DNA from: Streptomyces tsukubensis
Lineage (GTDB): Bacteria; Actinomycetota; Actinomycetes; Streptomycetales; Streptomycetaceae
Reading direction: 5' to 3'
DNA length: 64,000 nt
NCBI RefSeq assembly: GCF_009296025.1
Contig: NZ_CP045178.1
Span: 2,108,001-2,172,000, forward strand
Translations under genes and position numbers: made by a program
Part shown: positions 8,703-17,078 of the stretch, in pieces
Layout: every line of letters begins with the position of its first letter
How positions within the stretch are numbered: position 1 is the first letter of the stretch
The notes under the pieces: generated by a model
The model's database searches: none
The model's input: only the letters and a program-made list of their open reading frames with translations
What the model was told of the DNA's origin: nothing

Positions 8703-9376
8703 ACGGTGACCTGATCGAAGCCCAGGGAGTGCAGCAGTCCCTCCAGCATGCTGGTGGTGTTCTTCTCCGCCCGTGAGGTCAGGCCGCTTTCCTTGGCCGC
8801 TTCCCCGATGTGCTTGGCGGCGAGGCTCTGGACGGCGTGTTCGCCGCCCGGGTTGTCGGAGAAGAAGTCGCCGAGCCGGTCGAGCAGTCCGCGCTGCTTG
8901 GAGACGGCGTACGAACGGTCGGGGTTCAGGGCGGGTTTGGCGAGTTCGGCGTGCGGCAGGTGGATGGTGGCCTTGGTCCTGTCGTCGTTGACCTTGACGT
9001 CGCCCTTGCCCAGGTGGCCGAGGTCGACGTAGGAGCCGACGCTGCCCGCGCCGACGTACAGGGTCCGTGAGCCGCGCAGCGCGTCGGGCAGGAACTTGGT
9101 GTCCTTCTCCAGGTCCACGACGACCTGGAAGTTGCCGGACGTGGCCTGGTAGCGGCTCATGTCCTGGATGGATTTGAGGAGCGCGGGCCCCGACCTGTCG
9201 TTGGTGTCCTCCTCGAAGAGATCGCCGAGCCCCGGGATGAGGGCGAACCGAATGGCGAGCAGCACCACGACGACAAGGGCCACGACGGTGGTGAGCACCT
9301 TGACCCACCAGGGCGGGCCGTTCCTCCCGCTCCTCCTGGACATCTCCTGCGGCATGGCGGCGGTCCTCTGTGACAT
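8687..9376 (-). CDS. DUF4230 membrane-anchored protein
   Basis: 229 residues. A basic N-terminus (RRSGRNGPPWW) leads to one membrane span at about residues 25-48, then an extracytoplasmic domain beginning with the DUF4230-type strand LLKSIQDMSRYQATSGNFQVVVDLEKD. The domain pattern of paired beta-strands and a C-terminal helix with AEKNTTSMLEGLLHSLGF is typical of DUF4230. The role is unknown. The start ATG at 9376 has GGAGGA 8 nt upstream. It is divergent from malE across a 346-bp region. Confidence 0.8.
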   Translation of the reverse strand: MSQRTAAMPQEMSRRSGRNGPPWWVKVLTTVVALVVVVLLAIRFALIPGLGDLFEEDTNDRSGPALLKSIQDMSRYQATSGNFQVVVDLEKDTKFLPDALRGSRTLYVGAGSVGSYVDLGHLGKGDVKVNDDRTKATIHLPHAELAKPALNPDRSYAVSKQRGLLDRLGDFFSDNPGGEHAVQSLAAKHIGEAAKESGLTSRAEKNTTSMLEGLLHSLGFDQVTVTYGK

Positions 9377-9490
9377 GACGGCGGTCCTCCTTCCGCCGTA
9401 CGGATGCCCAAGAACCGCTGCTTCAGGCGGGGTTGCGGAGTGCTTCCGTCCCCCGGGCGGCCCGGACCGTTGCCCGGTCGCATCCTGACG

Positions 9491-9516
9491 GTTCTTGCTG
9501 TTCTTGCAGCAAGAAC
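9491..9516. promoter_or_regulatory. perfect palindrome upstream of malE (operator candidate)
   Basis: GTTCTTGCTG (9491-9500) and CAGCAAGAAC (9507-9516) are perfect inverted repeats around 6 nt. The CTTGCAG core fits MalR-type LacI-family operators as I recall them. It sits ~206 bp before malE, in the gap shared with the DUF4230 gene. Confidence 0.5.
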
Positions 9517-9626
9517 CGGAATCCGTGCCGCGACGACGGCTGCCGCCGACCGTAGAAGCGTGGTGATGTCACGTCAACACCCCGGACACGGGCAGGTCAC
9601 AGCCGGATGATCCAGCGACTTTCTCG

Positions 9627-9654
9627 TTGCAAAGTCTTTCGCAAGACCTTGCAG
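9627..9654. promoter_or_regulatory. second operator-like site in the malE promoter region
   Basis: TTGCAAAGTCTTTCGCAA (9627-9644) is an imperfect palindrome of the LacI-family TTGCnAA/TTnGCAA type. It is followed at 9648-9654 by another CTTGCAG. It is 70-95 bp before the malE ATG, where a repressor would block the promoter. Confidence 0.5.
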
Positions 9655-9722
9655 TCCTGTTAACTTCTCGCCGCGGCCCGGTCCGAGGACAGGGCGCGCC
9701 CGACCTCAACGAGGAGATCACC

Positions 9723-11024
9723 ATGCGCAGGGGCATATCGGCGGCCGCGTTGGCCGGCGTCCTGGCTCTCGCCGCGACCGCGTGCGGCGGCGACGGCGGA
9801 AGCGACAGCGACAGCAGCGGCAAGAAGGCGGCCGAGGACCCGAAGGGGGTCAGCGGGACCGTCACCTACTGGGACACCTCCAACGAGGCGGAGGGCCCGA
9901 CCTACGACAAGCTGGTGAAGCGCTTCGAGGCGGCCTACCCGAAGATCGACGTCAAGCGGGTCCCGGTCTCCTTCGACGCCGCCGAGCAGAAGTTCAAGAC
10001 GGCCGCCCAGTCGGGCAAGGGCGCCCCCGACGTGGTCAGGACCGACGTCGGCTGGTCGGCCGGGTTCGCCAACCTCGGCTATCTCCAGCCGCTGGACGGC
10101 ACCCCCGCCCTCGACGGCAAGGAGGACTTCCTCGGCGGCCCCATGGCGACGGCGAAGTTCAAGGGCGAGACGGTCGGCGTGCCGCAGGTCACCGACACCC
10201 TCGGGCTGCTGTACAACAAGGCGGTCCTCAAGAAGGCGGGCATCGCCGAGCCCCCCAGGACCTGGGAAGAGTTCACCGAGGCCGCGAAGACCATCAAGAA
10301 GAAGACCGGCGTCGCGGGCACCCAGCTCAACCCGGAGGGCTACTTCTCCCTGCCGTTCGTCTACGGCGAGGGCGGCGACATGCTCGATGTGAAGGGCAAG
10401 AGGATCACCGTCGACTCCCCCGCCGCGGCCAAGGGCGTCCGGACGGCCGTGGACATGGTGAAGTCCGGTGTCTCCCTGAAGCCGGCCACCACCGACGGCT
10501 ACGTGGCGATGCAGACGGCGTTCAAGGACGGCAAGGTCGCCATGGTCGTCAACGGGCCGTGGTCGGTGACCGACGACTACGCGGGCTCGGCCTTCAAGGA
10601 CAAGGCCAACCTGGGGATCGCCAACATCCCCGCGGGCTCGACGGGCAAGGCGGCGGCGCCGATCGGCGGCCACAACTACTCGGTGTACCGGGGCTCGAAG
10701 AACAAGGACGCCTCGTACCTCTTCATCAAGTACATGGCCTCGGCGAAGAGCCAGGAGCTGACCGCCAAGGAGATCAACACACTCCCGACGCGCGAGTCCG
10801 CCTACACCGCCGAGGTCACGGCGGACCCCGCGAAGAAGGCCTTCCGCGAGGCGCTCTCCATCGCCAGGTCCCGCCCGGTGATCCCCGGCGTCGGCGACCT
10901 GTTCGTCGCCTACGACCAGCACTACACGCAGATCCTGCGCGGCGACACCTCCGCCGGGGCCGGTCTGAACGCGCTCTCCGAGGAGTGGCACGACAAGTTG
11001 CTGAAGGACTACCGCACCGACTGA
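9723..11024 (+). CDS. malE: maltose/maltodextrin ABC transporter substrate-binding lipoprotein
   Basis: 433 residues. A lipoprotein signal ends with LAATAC (Cys21 as the lipid anchor), followed by a charged GDGGSDSDSSG linker. The mature part is a two-lobe family-1 solute-binding protein: TVTYWDTSNEAEGP, DVVRTDVGWSAGFANLGYLQPLD, and VAMVVNGPW, which is typical of MalE proteins. It captures maltodextrins outside the membrane for MalFG. ATG at 9723 follows AACGAGGAGATC. Operator-like palindromes lie upstream, and the LacI-type MalR is encoded at the end of the cluster. Confidence 0.93.
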   Translation: MRRGISAAALAGVLALAATACGGDGGSDSDSSGKKAAEDPKGVSGTVTYWDTSNEAEGPTYDKLVKRFEAAYPKIDVKRVPVSFDAAEQKFKTAAQSGKGAPDVVRTDVGWSAGFANLGYLQPLDGTPALDGKEDFLGGPMATAKFKGETVGVPQVTDTLGLLYNKAVLKKAGIAEPPRTWEEFTEAAKTIKKKTGVAGTQLNPEGYFSLPFVYGEGGDMLDVKGKRITVDSPAAAKGVRTAVDMVKSGVSLKPATTDGYVAMQTAFKDGKVAMVVNGPWSVTDDYAGSAFKDKANLGIANIPAGSTGKAAAPIGGHNYSVYRGSKNKDASYLFIKYMASAKSQELTAKEINTLPTRESAYTAEVTADPAKKAFREALSIARSRPVIPGVGDLFVAYDQHYTQILRGDTSAGAGLNALSEEWHDKLLKDYRTD

Positions 11025-11134
11025 GTCCAACCGGCACACCCGCATGTCGGCCGCCCGCCCCGGGCCACGCCCGGCCGGGGCCGGGGGAGCCGCAGCGCAC
11101 GTCCTCCGGCCCGCCATCGTCCGTACGGAGAGTC

Positions 11135-12148
11135 ATGTCCACAGCCGTCAGCAAACCGGGCGGGAGCGCCCCGCCGCAGGCCGGGGAGCCCGGTCCCGCC
11201 CGCCGGGGGCCAGGCCTCCTCACCCGTCTCCGCCGCTCCTTCGCCACGCACTGGTACGCGTGGGCCATGGTGCTCCCGGTCGTCGTGGTCCTCGCGGTCC
11301 TCGTCGGCTATCCGCTGGGCCGCGGCCTCTACCTCTCGTTCACCGACGCGGACGAGGCCAACATCGGGCGGGTGATCGGTGACTTCCACGTACCGGCCAC
11401 CTACAGGTTCGTGGGGCTCGACAACTACTGGAACATCCTCTCCGGCAAGGAGGGCTCGTTCTATCCCAGGCTGGGATGGACCGTGGTGTGGACGGCGAGC
11501 TGCGTCCTCCTGCACTACTCGATCGGGCTCGGGCTGGCGATGCTGCTCAACCGGCCGATGCGCGGACGCTCCCTCTACCGGGTGCTGCTGATCCTGCCGT
11601 GGGCGGTGCCCGCGTTCGTCGCGGCGTTCGCGTGGAAGCTGATGTACAACACCCAGAACGGCGTCATCAACGCGGTGCTCGCCAAGGTCGGCGTCGGGGC
11701 GGTCGACTGGCTGGGCGACCCCTTCGTGCAGAAGCTCTCCGTCATCGCCGTCAACACCTGGCTGGGCGTGCCTTTCATGATGGTCGCGATACTCGGCGGC
11801 CTCCAGGCGATACCCAGGGAACTGCACGAGGCGGCCGAGATGGACGGCGCCTCACCGTGGCAGCGGTTCAGGAACGTGACACTGCCGGGGCTGCGTCCCG
11901 TGTCGGGCACGGTCGTCCTGCTGGGCACCATCTGGACGTTCAACATGTTCCCGATCATCTATCTGGTGATCGGCCAGGCGGGCGGCACCAAGAGCGAGAT
12001 CCTGGTGACCTACGCCTACCGGCTGGCCTTCCAGGGGGTACGCGACTACGCGGGCTCCGCCTCGTACGGCATCGTGATCCTCTCGCTGCTCCTGGTCTTC
12101 TCCGTCTTCCACCGCAGGATGCTCAGCCGCCAGGAGGGCTCGCTGTGA
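11135..12148 (+). CDS. malF: maltose ABC transporter permease MalF
   Basis: 337 residues with six or so membrane spans (first about 42-65). The binding-protein-dependent permease EAA loop is seen as ELHEAAEMDGASPWQRFRNVTLP in the C-terminal half. It forms the channel with MalG. Unlike E. coli MalF it lacks the large periplasmic insertion, as usual for Gram-positive homologues. No ATPase gene is in the cluster; in Streptomyces a shared ATPase (MsiK) encoded elsewhere energises such transporters. GGAG precedes ATG at 11135. The last 4 bp overlap malG. Confidence 0.93.
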   Translation: MSTAVSKPGGSAPPQAGEPGPARRGPGLLTRLRRSFATHWYAWAMVLPVVVVLAVLVGYPLGRGLYLSFTDADEANIGRVIGDFHVPATYRFVGLDNYWNILSGKEGSFYPRLGWTVVWTASCVLLHYSIGLGLAMLLNRPMRGRSLYRVLLILPWAVPAFVAAFAWKLMYNTQNGVINAVLAKVGVGAVDWLGDPFVQKLSVIAVNTWLGVPFMMVAILGGLQAIPRELHEAAEMDGASPWQRFRNVTLPGLRPVSGTVVLLGTIWTFNMFPIIYLVIGQAGGTKSEILVTYAYRLAFQGVRDYAGSASYGIVILSLLLVFSVFHRRMLSRQEGSL

Positions 12149-12987
12149 GTACCACGACCCCGCGCGCCCGGCGCTCGAAGGGCGCCTCGGCGGCACTGCA
12201 CACCACGCTCGTCGTCGCCTCGCTCGTCGCGCTCTTCCCCATCGCCTTCATCGCGCTGGTGTCGCTGCGCGGTGAGGACGGCTGGACGCATCCGACGCGC
12301 CTCTCCGGCTTCACCCTCTCCAACTACCGGCACGTCCTCGCCGACACACAGTTCCCGACCTGGTTCCTGAACTCGGTGATCGTGGCGGGCGGGACCATGC
12401 TGCTCGGCGTACTCATCTCGGCGAGCGCCGGGTACGCGGTGTCGCGGATGCGTTTCCCCGGCGGCCGGCCGCTGATGTGGTCGTTCCTGCTCTGTCAGAT
12501 GTTCCCGGTGGCCGTGCTGATCGTGCCGTTGTACAACATCCTCGGCGGGCTCGGCCTGCTCGACTCCTACGGCGGGCTGATCCTCACCCTGTGCTCGGTG
12601 TCCGTGCCGTTCTGCGCGTGGATGCTCAAGGGGTACTTCGACACGGTGCCGAGGGAGATCGACGAGTCGGGCCGGGTCGACGGGCTCACCCCGTTCGGTA
12701 CGTTCTGGCGGCTGATCGTGCCGCTGGCACGGCCCGGACTCGCTGTGACCGCCTTCTACACGTTCCTGACCGCGTGGGGCGAGGTGGCTTTCGCCACCCA
12801 GTTCATGAGCAGCGAGTCCAAGTACACCCTCGCGGTCGGGCTTCAGACCTTCGTGGGACCGCACCGCGCCGAGTGGGGGCTGATGACGGCCTCATCGGTC
12901 CTGATCATGGTCCCGGCGGGGCTGCTCTTCTTCTTCGCGCAGAAGCACCTCGTGGCGGGGCTCACCGCGGGCGGCACCAAGGGGTGA
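12145..12987 (+). CDS. malG: maltose ABC transporter permease MalG
   Basis: 280 residues with six membrane spans. The EAA loop EIDESGRVDGLTPFGTFWR precedes the last spans and contacts the ATPase. The start is GTG at 12145 in a GTGA overlap with the malF stop, with AGGAGGG well placed before it, so translation is coupled. It pairs with MalF. The end of the gene is followed by a 240-bp gap before the alpha-glucosidase gene. Confidence 0.93.
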   Translation: MSTTTPRARRSKGASAALHTTLVVASLVALFPIAFIALVSLRGEDGWTHPTRLSGFTLSNYRHVLADTQFPTWFLNSVIVAGGTMLLGVLISASAGYAVSRMRFPGGRPLMWSFLLCQMFPVAVLIVPLYNILGGLGLLDSYGGLILTLCSVSVPFCAWMLKGYFDTVPREIDESGRVDGLTPFGTFWRLIVPLARPGLAVTAFYTFLTAWGEVAFATQFMSSESKYTLAVGLQTFVGPHRAEWGLMTASSVLIMVPAGLLFFFAQKHLVAGLTAGGTKG

Positions 12988-13102
12988 ACGGCGTGCGCGC
13001 ACGGCGCGCGGGGACCGCCCCCGCCCGGCCGTACGTGCGTTCACTCCGACTCGCGGGCTCCCCACGCGGCCACGGGTTTCCCACCGGAACCGGGACGAAA
13101 GG

Positions 13103-13189
13103 ATGACCATAAGGACTTCAACAGCGCTCCCCACGTCACCGGTCCGCGTTCCACGCGTTGACCCAGCATCACCGATTTCACGAACTTGA
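13103..13189 (+). CDS. possible 28-codon upstream ORF
   Basis: ATG at 13103 opens 28 Thr/Ser/Pro-rich codons ending at TGA 13187-13189, just before the alpha-glucosidase gene. The AAAGG sequence touches the ATG directly, so initiation would be poor. It could be a leader peptide or chance. Low confidence. Confidence 0.15.
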   Translation: MTIRTSTALPTSPVRVPRVDPASPISRT

Positions 13190-13227
13190 CGCCCCAGCCG
13201 TGGGCCTACCCGATAGGGATGACGTAC

Positions 13228-14874
13228 ATGACCCAGGACATCGCCCCGCGCGCGACGTCGCCGGCCGACCACGACCGGAACGCCGATGAGGCGACCGACT
13301 GGCGGCGGGACGCCGTCATCTACCAGGTGTACGTACGTTCCTTCGCCGACAGTGACGGTGACGGTATCGGCGATCTGCGCGGGGCCAGGGAGCGGCTGCC
13401 GCACCTCGCGGAGCTGGGCGTGGACGCCGTGTGGCTGACGCCGTTCTACTCCTCGCCGCAGGCCGACGGCGGCTACGACGTGGCCGACTACCGCGCGGTC
13501 GACCCGCTGTTCGGTGACCTCCAGGACGCCGACGACCTGGTACGTGAGGCGCACAGGCTCGGCCTGCGGATCATTGTCGACATCGTGCCGAACCACTCAT
13601 CCGACCAGCACCTCTGGTTCAGGGCCGCGATCGAGGGCGGACCCGGCGCGCCGGAGCGGGAGCTGTACCACTTCCGTCCTGGACGCGGGGCCGAGGGGGA
13701 ACTCCCGCCCAATGACTGGGAGTCCGTCTTCGGCGGCCCCGCCTGGACCCGCACGCGGGACGGCGCCTGGTACCTGCATCTCTTCGCACCCGAGCAGCCC
13801 GACCTCAACTGGGACAACCCGGCGGTGCACGCCGAGTTCGAGTCGGTCATGCGCTTCTGGCTCGACCTCGGGGTCGACGGGTTCCGGATCGACGTGGCCC
13901 ACGGCATGGTCAAGGCTCCCGGCCTCCCCGACATCGGCGCGAGCGAACAGGCCCGGATGATCGGTCAGCAGGTGCTGCCCTTCTTCGACCAGGACGGGGT
14001 CCACGAGATCCATCGCTCGTGGCGCGCGCTGCTCGACTCCTACCCCGGGGAGCGCATCGGCGTGGCGGAGGCGTGGGCGCCCGACCCTGAGCGCCTCGCG
14101 CTGTACGTGCGCCCCGACGAGCTGCACCAGGCGTTCAACTTCCAGTTCCTGAACACCGAGTGGGACGCGGCGGCCATGCGGACCGTCATCGACGACTCGC
14201 TCTCGGCGACCACCGCCGTGGGCGCTCCGACGACCTGGGTGCTCTCCAACCACGACGTGGTGCGCCACACCACTCGGTACGGAGGGGGCGAGCGGGGGCT
14301 GCGCAGGGCGCGGGCGGCGGGGCTGCTGACGTTGGCGCTGCCGGGCTCCGCCTACCTCTACCAGGGCGAGGAGCTCGGCCTCCCCGAGGTGACCGACCTC
14401 CCCGACGAGGTGCGCCAGGACCCGGCGTTCTTCCGGGGCCTGACCGGCCCCGACGCGGCCGCCGGGCAGGAGGGCACGCGGGACGGCTGCCGGGTGCCCC
14501 TGCCGTGGGAGGGCGAAGAGGCGCCGTACGGCTTCGGGCCCGCGGGTTCCTGGCTGCCGCAGCCCATGGCGTGGCGGGAGCTGAGTGTCGCCGCGCAGTC
14601 GGGCGACCCGCGCTCGACGCTGGAGCTCTACCGTTCCGCGCTGGCGCTGCGCAAGGAGCTGCCAGGACTCGGGGACTCCTCGATGACGTGGATCGAGGCT
14701 CCTGAGGGCGTACTGGCCTTCGCGCGGCCGGGGTTCGTCCTTACGCTGAACACGCTGGCGGAAGAGGTCACGGTGGAGGTTCCCGGGCGGCCCGTGCTGT
14801 CGACGGTGGCCGTCGCGTTCTCGGACGGCAAGGCCAGGCTGCCGGGGGAAGCATGCGTCTGGTGGGCAGTCTGA
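13228..14874 (+). CDS. aglA: GH13 alpha-glucosidase
   Basis: 548 residues. All GH13 landmarks are in order: AVIYQVYVRSF at the N-terminus, conserved region I DIVPNHSS, region II GFRIDVAH with the nucleophile Asp, region III around EAWAP with the acid/base Glu, and region IV LSNHD. This is the oligo-1,6-/alpha-1,4-glucosidase subfamily that hydrolyses imported maltose and maltodextrins in the cytoplasm. ATG at 13228 has AGGGA 8 nt upstream; ATG at 13219 is the only close alternative. The downstream malR begins within 30 bp, so it belongs to the maltose cluster. Confidence 0.9.
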   Translation: MTQDIAPRATSPADHDRNADEATDWRRDAVIYQVYVRSFADSDGDGIGDLRGARERLPHLAELGVDAVWLTPFYSSPQADGGYDVADYRAVDPLFGDLQDADDLVREAHRLGLRIIVDIVPNHSSDQHLWFRAAIEGGPGAPERELYHFRPGRGAEGELPPNDWESVFGGPAWTRTRDGAWYLHLFAPEQPDLNWDNPAVHAEFESVMRFWLDLGVDGFRIDVAHGMVKAPGLPDIGASEQARMIGQQVLPFFDQDGVHEIHRSWRALLDSYPGERIGVAEAWAPDPERLALYVRPDELHQAFNFQFLNTEWDAAAMRTVIDDSLSATTAVGAPTTWVLSNHDVVRHTTRYGGGERGLRRARAAGLLTLALPGSAYLYQGEELGLPEVTDLPDEVRQDPAFFRGLTGPDAAAGQEGTRDGCRVPLPWEGEEAPYGFGPAGSWLPQPMAWRELSVAAQSGDPRSTLELYRSALALRKELPGLGDSSMTWIEAPEGVLAFARPGFVLTLNTLAEEVTVEVPGRPVLSTVAVAFSDGKARLPGEACVWWAV

Positions 14875-14885
14875 GATGCGACCGG

Positions 14886-14891
14886 TACAGT
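14886..14891 (+). promoter_or_regulatory. -10 box before malR
   Basis: TACAGT ends 8 nt before the GTG at 14900. It allows malR to be made from its own leaderless message in addition to read-through from the maltose operon. Confidence 0.4.
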
Positions 14892-14899
14892 CCAATCCT

Positions 14900-15940
14900 G
14901 TGACCGCACGGCTTGCCGACATAGCAGCGCAGGCGGGGGTGAGCGAGGCGACCGTAAGCCGGGTACTCAACGGCAAACAGGGCGTCGCCGCCACCACCCG
15001 CCAGTCGGTGCTGGCCGCACTCGACGTCCTCGGCTACGAGCGTCCCGTGCGGCTGCGCCGGCGCAGTGAGGGACTGGTCGGGCTGATCACGCCCGAGCTG
15101 GAGAACCCGATCTTCCCCGCGCTGGCCCAGGTGATCGGACAGGCACTGACCCGGCAGGGGTACACACCGGTCCTCGCCACCCAGACGCCGGGCGGCTCCA
15201 CCGAGGACGAGCTGACGGAGCTGCTCGTCGACCGGGGGGTGGCGGGCATCATCTTCGTCTCCGGGCTGCACGCCGACACCTCGGCCGACACGCAGCGCTA
15301 TGAGCAGCTGCGGGCCCAAGGGGTGCCGTTCGTCCTGGTCGACGGTTTCTCGCCCAAGGTGCGGGCGCCTTTCATCTCGCCCGACGACCGGGCCGCGATG
15401 CGGCTCGCCGTCACCCATCTCGTCTCGCTGGGGCACACCCGTATCGGTCTGGCGCTCGGGCCCCTGAGGTTCGTCCCCGTGCAGCGCAAGATCGAGGGGT
15501 TCGTGGCGGCCATGCACGATCAACTCGGCCTCGATCCCGCCACGACGGAGCGGGAGCTGGTCCGCCACTCCCTCTACACACTGGAGGGGGGCCAGGCGGC
15601 GGCCACCTCGCTGATCGAGTCGGGGGCGACGGCGGTGGTGTGCGCGAGCGACATGATGGCGCTCGGCGCGATCCGGGCGGCGCGACGGCTGGGGCTGGAG
15701 GTCCCCGACGACGTGTCGGTGGTCGGGTTCGACGACTCCCCGCTGATCGCCTTCACCGACCCGCCGCTGACCACGGTCCGCAAGCCGGTGCCCGCCATGG
15801 GGCAGGCGGCGGTGCGTACCCTGCTTGAGGAGGTCGGCGGCACGCCCGCGCCGCACAGCGAATTCGTGTTCATGCCGGAGCTGGTGGTGCGGGGGTCCAC
15901 AGCTTCGTCACCCGGTGTGAAACTCCCCGGAAGGACCTGA
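14900..15940 (+). CDS. malR: LacI/GalR-family maltose repressor MalR
   Basis: 346 residues. The N-terminal helix-turn-helix is ARLADIAAQAGVSEATVSRVLNG, followed by the hinge helix and a periplasmic-binding-like effector domain with SEGLVGLITPE and VVGFDDSPLIAFTDPPLTTV. The sequence is very close to Streptomyces MalR/Reg1 as I remember it. The start is GTG 14900, which gives VTARLADIA as in those homologues; ATG 14876 would add eight residues. No Shine-Dalgarno sequence is seen, and TACAGT sits 8 nt upstream. It is expected to bind the malE operators and be released by maltose or maltotriose. Confidence 0.92.
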   Translation: MTARLADIAAQAGVSEATVSRVLNGKQGVAATTRQSVLAALDVLGYERPVRLRRRSEGLVGLITPELENPIFPALAQVIGQALTRQGYTPVLATQTPGGSTEDELTELLVDRGVAGIIFVSGLHADTSADTQRYEQLRAQGVPFVLVDGFSPKVRAPFISPDDRAAMRLAVTHLVSLGHTRIGLALGPLRFVPVQRKIEGFVAAMHDQLGLDPATTERELVRHSLYTLEGGQAAATSLIESGATAVVCASDMMALGAIRAARRLGLEVPDDVSVVGFDDSPLIAFTDPPLTTVRKPVPAMGQAAVRTLLEEVGGTPAPHSEFVFMPELVVRGSTASSPGVKLPGRT

Positions 15941-15962
15941 GGCGGCCGGTTTCCAGCACCGT

Positions 15963-15996
15963 GGTGTCCGGGGCGCCGCGTCCGGCCCCGGACACC
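15963..15996 (+). terminator. strong hairpin ending the maltose cluster
   Basis: GGTGTCCGGGGC (15963-15974) pairs perfectly with GCCCCGGACACC (15985-15996) around a 10-nt loop. It starts 23 bp after the malR stop. Confidence 0.75.
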
Positions 15997-16058
15997 GGAA
16001 ATGGGGGATGGACCCACCTTGGGGATGATCGGTCACAGGTCGTTTTCTGGCAGACTCT

Positions 16059-16940
16059 ATGCCTATGGGTGAGATGACTGTGACGACATTGGACAGCCGC
16101 AGAACGGCTGCTTCCTCACCCACCCATGACAGCTCCCTGGCCCGTGTGACGCGCCGCTGCGTCCGGCATCTGCGCACCCCCAGGCACCCACGGGTGTGGT
16201 TCGAGATCCTGCTCATCGCGGCCAGTTACTGGGCCTACTCGATCATCCGCAACGCGGTACCCGAGCAGAAGGCGGAGGCGCTGCGGAACGCCGACTGGAT
16301 CTGGCGGGTCGAGCGGACGCTCGGTATCGCGGTCGAGGAGAGCGTCAACCACGCGATCAACGGGGTGACATGGCTGATCGTGGCCATGAACTACTACTAC
16401 GCGACACTGCACTTCGTCGTGACGCTCGGCGTGCTCGTCTGGCTCTTCCACTGGCACCCCGGACGGTACGCGGCGACGCGCCTCGTCGTCTTCTGCACGA
16501 CGGGCATCGCCCTCGTCGGCTACTACCTGGTGCCGCTCGCCCCACCGAGGCTGATGACCGGCCAGCACTTCGTGGACACCGTGCTGGTCCACCGCACCTG
16601 GGGGTCGATGGCCTCCGGCGACCTCAAGCACATGTCCAACCAGTACGCGGCGATGCCCTCGATGCACATCGGCTGGTCCCTGTGGTGCGGGCTGACCGTC
16701 TTCGCGCTGGCGGCGACGCCCTGGGCGAAGGTCCTCGGGCTGCTCTATCCCACGGCGACCCTCATCGTGATCGTCGCGACCGCCAACCACTTCTGGCTGG
16801 ACGCGGTGGGCGGGGTGATCTGCGTGGCCTTCGGCTTCGCCGTCTCGGCCTTCTGGTACCGCACTCCGCCCTACGCGCTGCCGCGCCGCCTGCCCCGCGA
16901 CGGGGAGCCACCAGCGGGGCTGCGCCCGGCGGGGGTGTAG
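16059..16940 (+). CDS. PAP2-family membrane phosphatase/transferase
   Basis: 293 residues with about six membrane spans. It carries the PAP2 superfamily catalytic pieces: a PSMHIGW motif in the middle and HFWLDAVGG near the end, the two His-containing phosphatase motifs. The arrangement matches the PAP2_3 subset (inositolphosphotransferase-like), which often acts on lipid phosphates; the substrate is unknown. Several in-frame starts lie close together (16059, 16065, 16074); GGGTGAG before 16074 favours the last, but 16059 is given. It is convergent with glnE. Confidence 0.85.
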   Translation: MPMGEMTVTTLDSRRTAASSPTHDSSLARVTRRCVRHLRTPRHPRVWFEILLIAASYWAYSIIRNAVPEQKAEALRNADWIWRVERTLGIAVEESVNHAINGVTWLIVAMNYYYATLHFVVTLGVLVWLFHWHPGRYAATRLVVFCTTGIALVGYYLVPLAPPRLMTGQHFVDTVLVHRTWGSMASGDLKHMSNQYAAMPSMHIGWSLWCGLTVFALAATPWAKVLGLLYPTATLIVIVATANHFWLDAVGGVICVAFGFAVSAFWYRTPPYALPRRLPRDGEPPAGLRPAGV

Positions 16941-17042
16941 GGCCCAAGCGGGGCCGGGAGCGGCGGGAGCGTGAGGCCCGTCGTCACCTTCCCGTCTGCC
17001 CCTGAGGTGTCGGAGGGCAGCTCCAAGAGCGGCTCCTCGGTG

Positions 17043-17078
17043 CAGAGGGCGGCCCCCGGGTGTCAGAGGGCGGCCCCG
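17043..17078 (-). repeat. tail duplication of glnE
   Basis: CAGAGGGCGGCCCC at 17064-17077, the end of glnE around its TGA stop, is repeated exactly at 17043-17056, 21 bp further downstream on the coding strand. In the copy one base is lost, so the stop becomes TGC. Confidence 0.65.
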
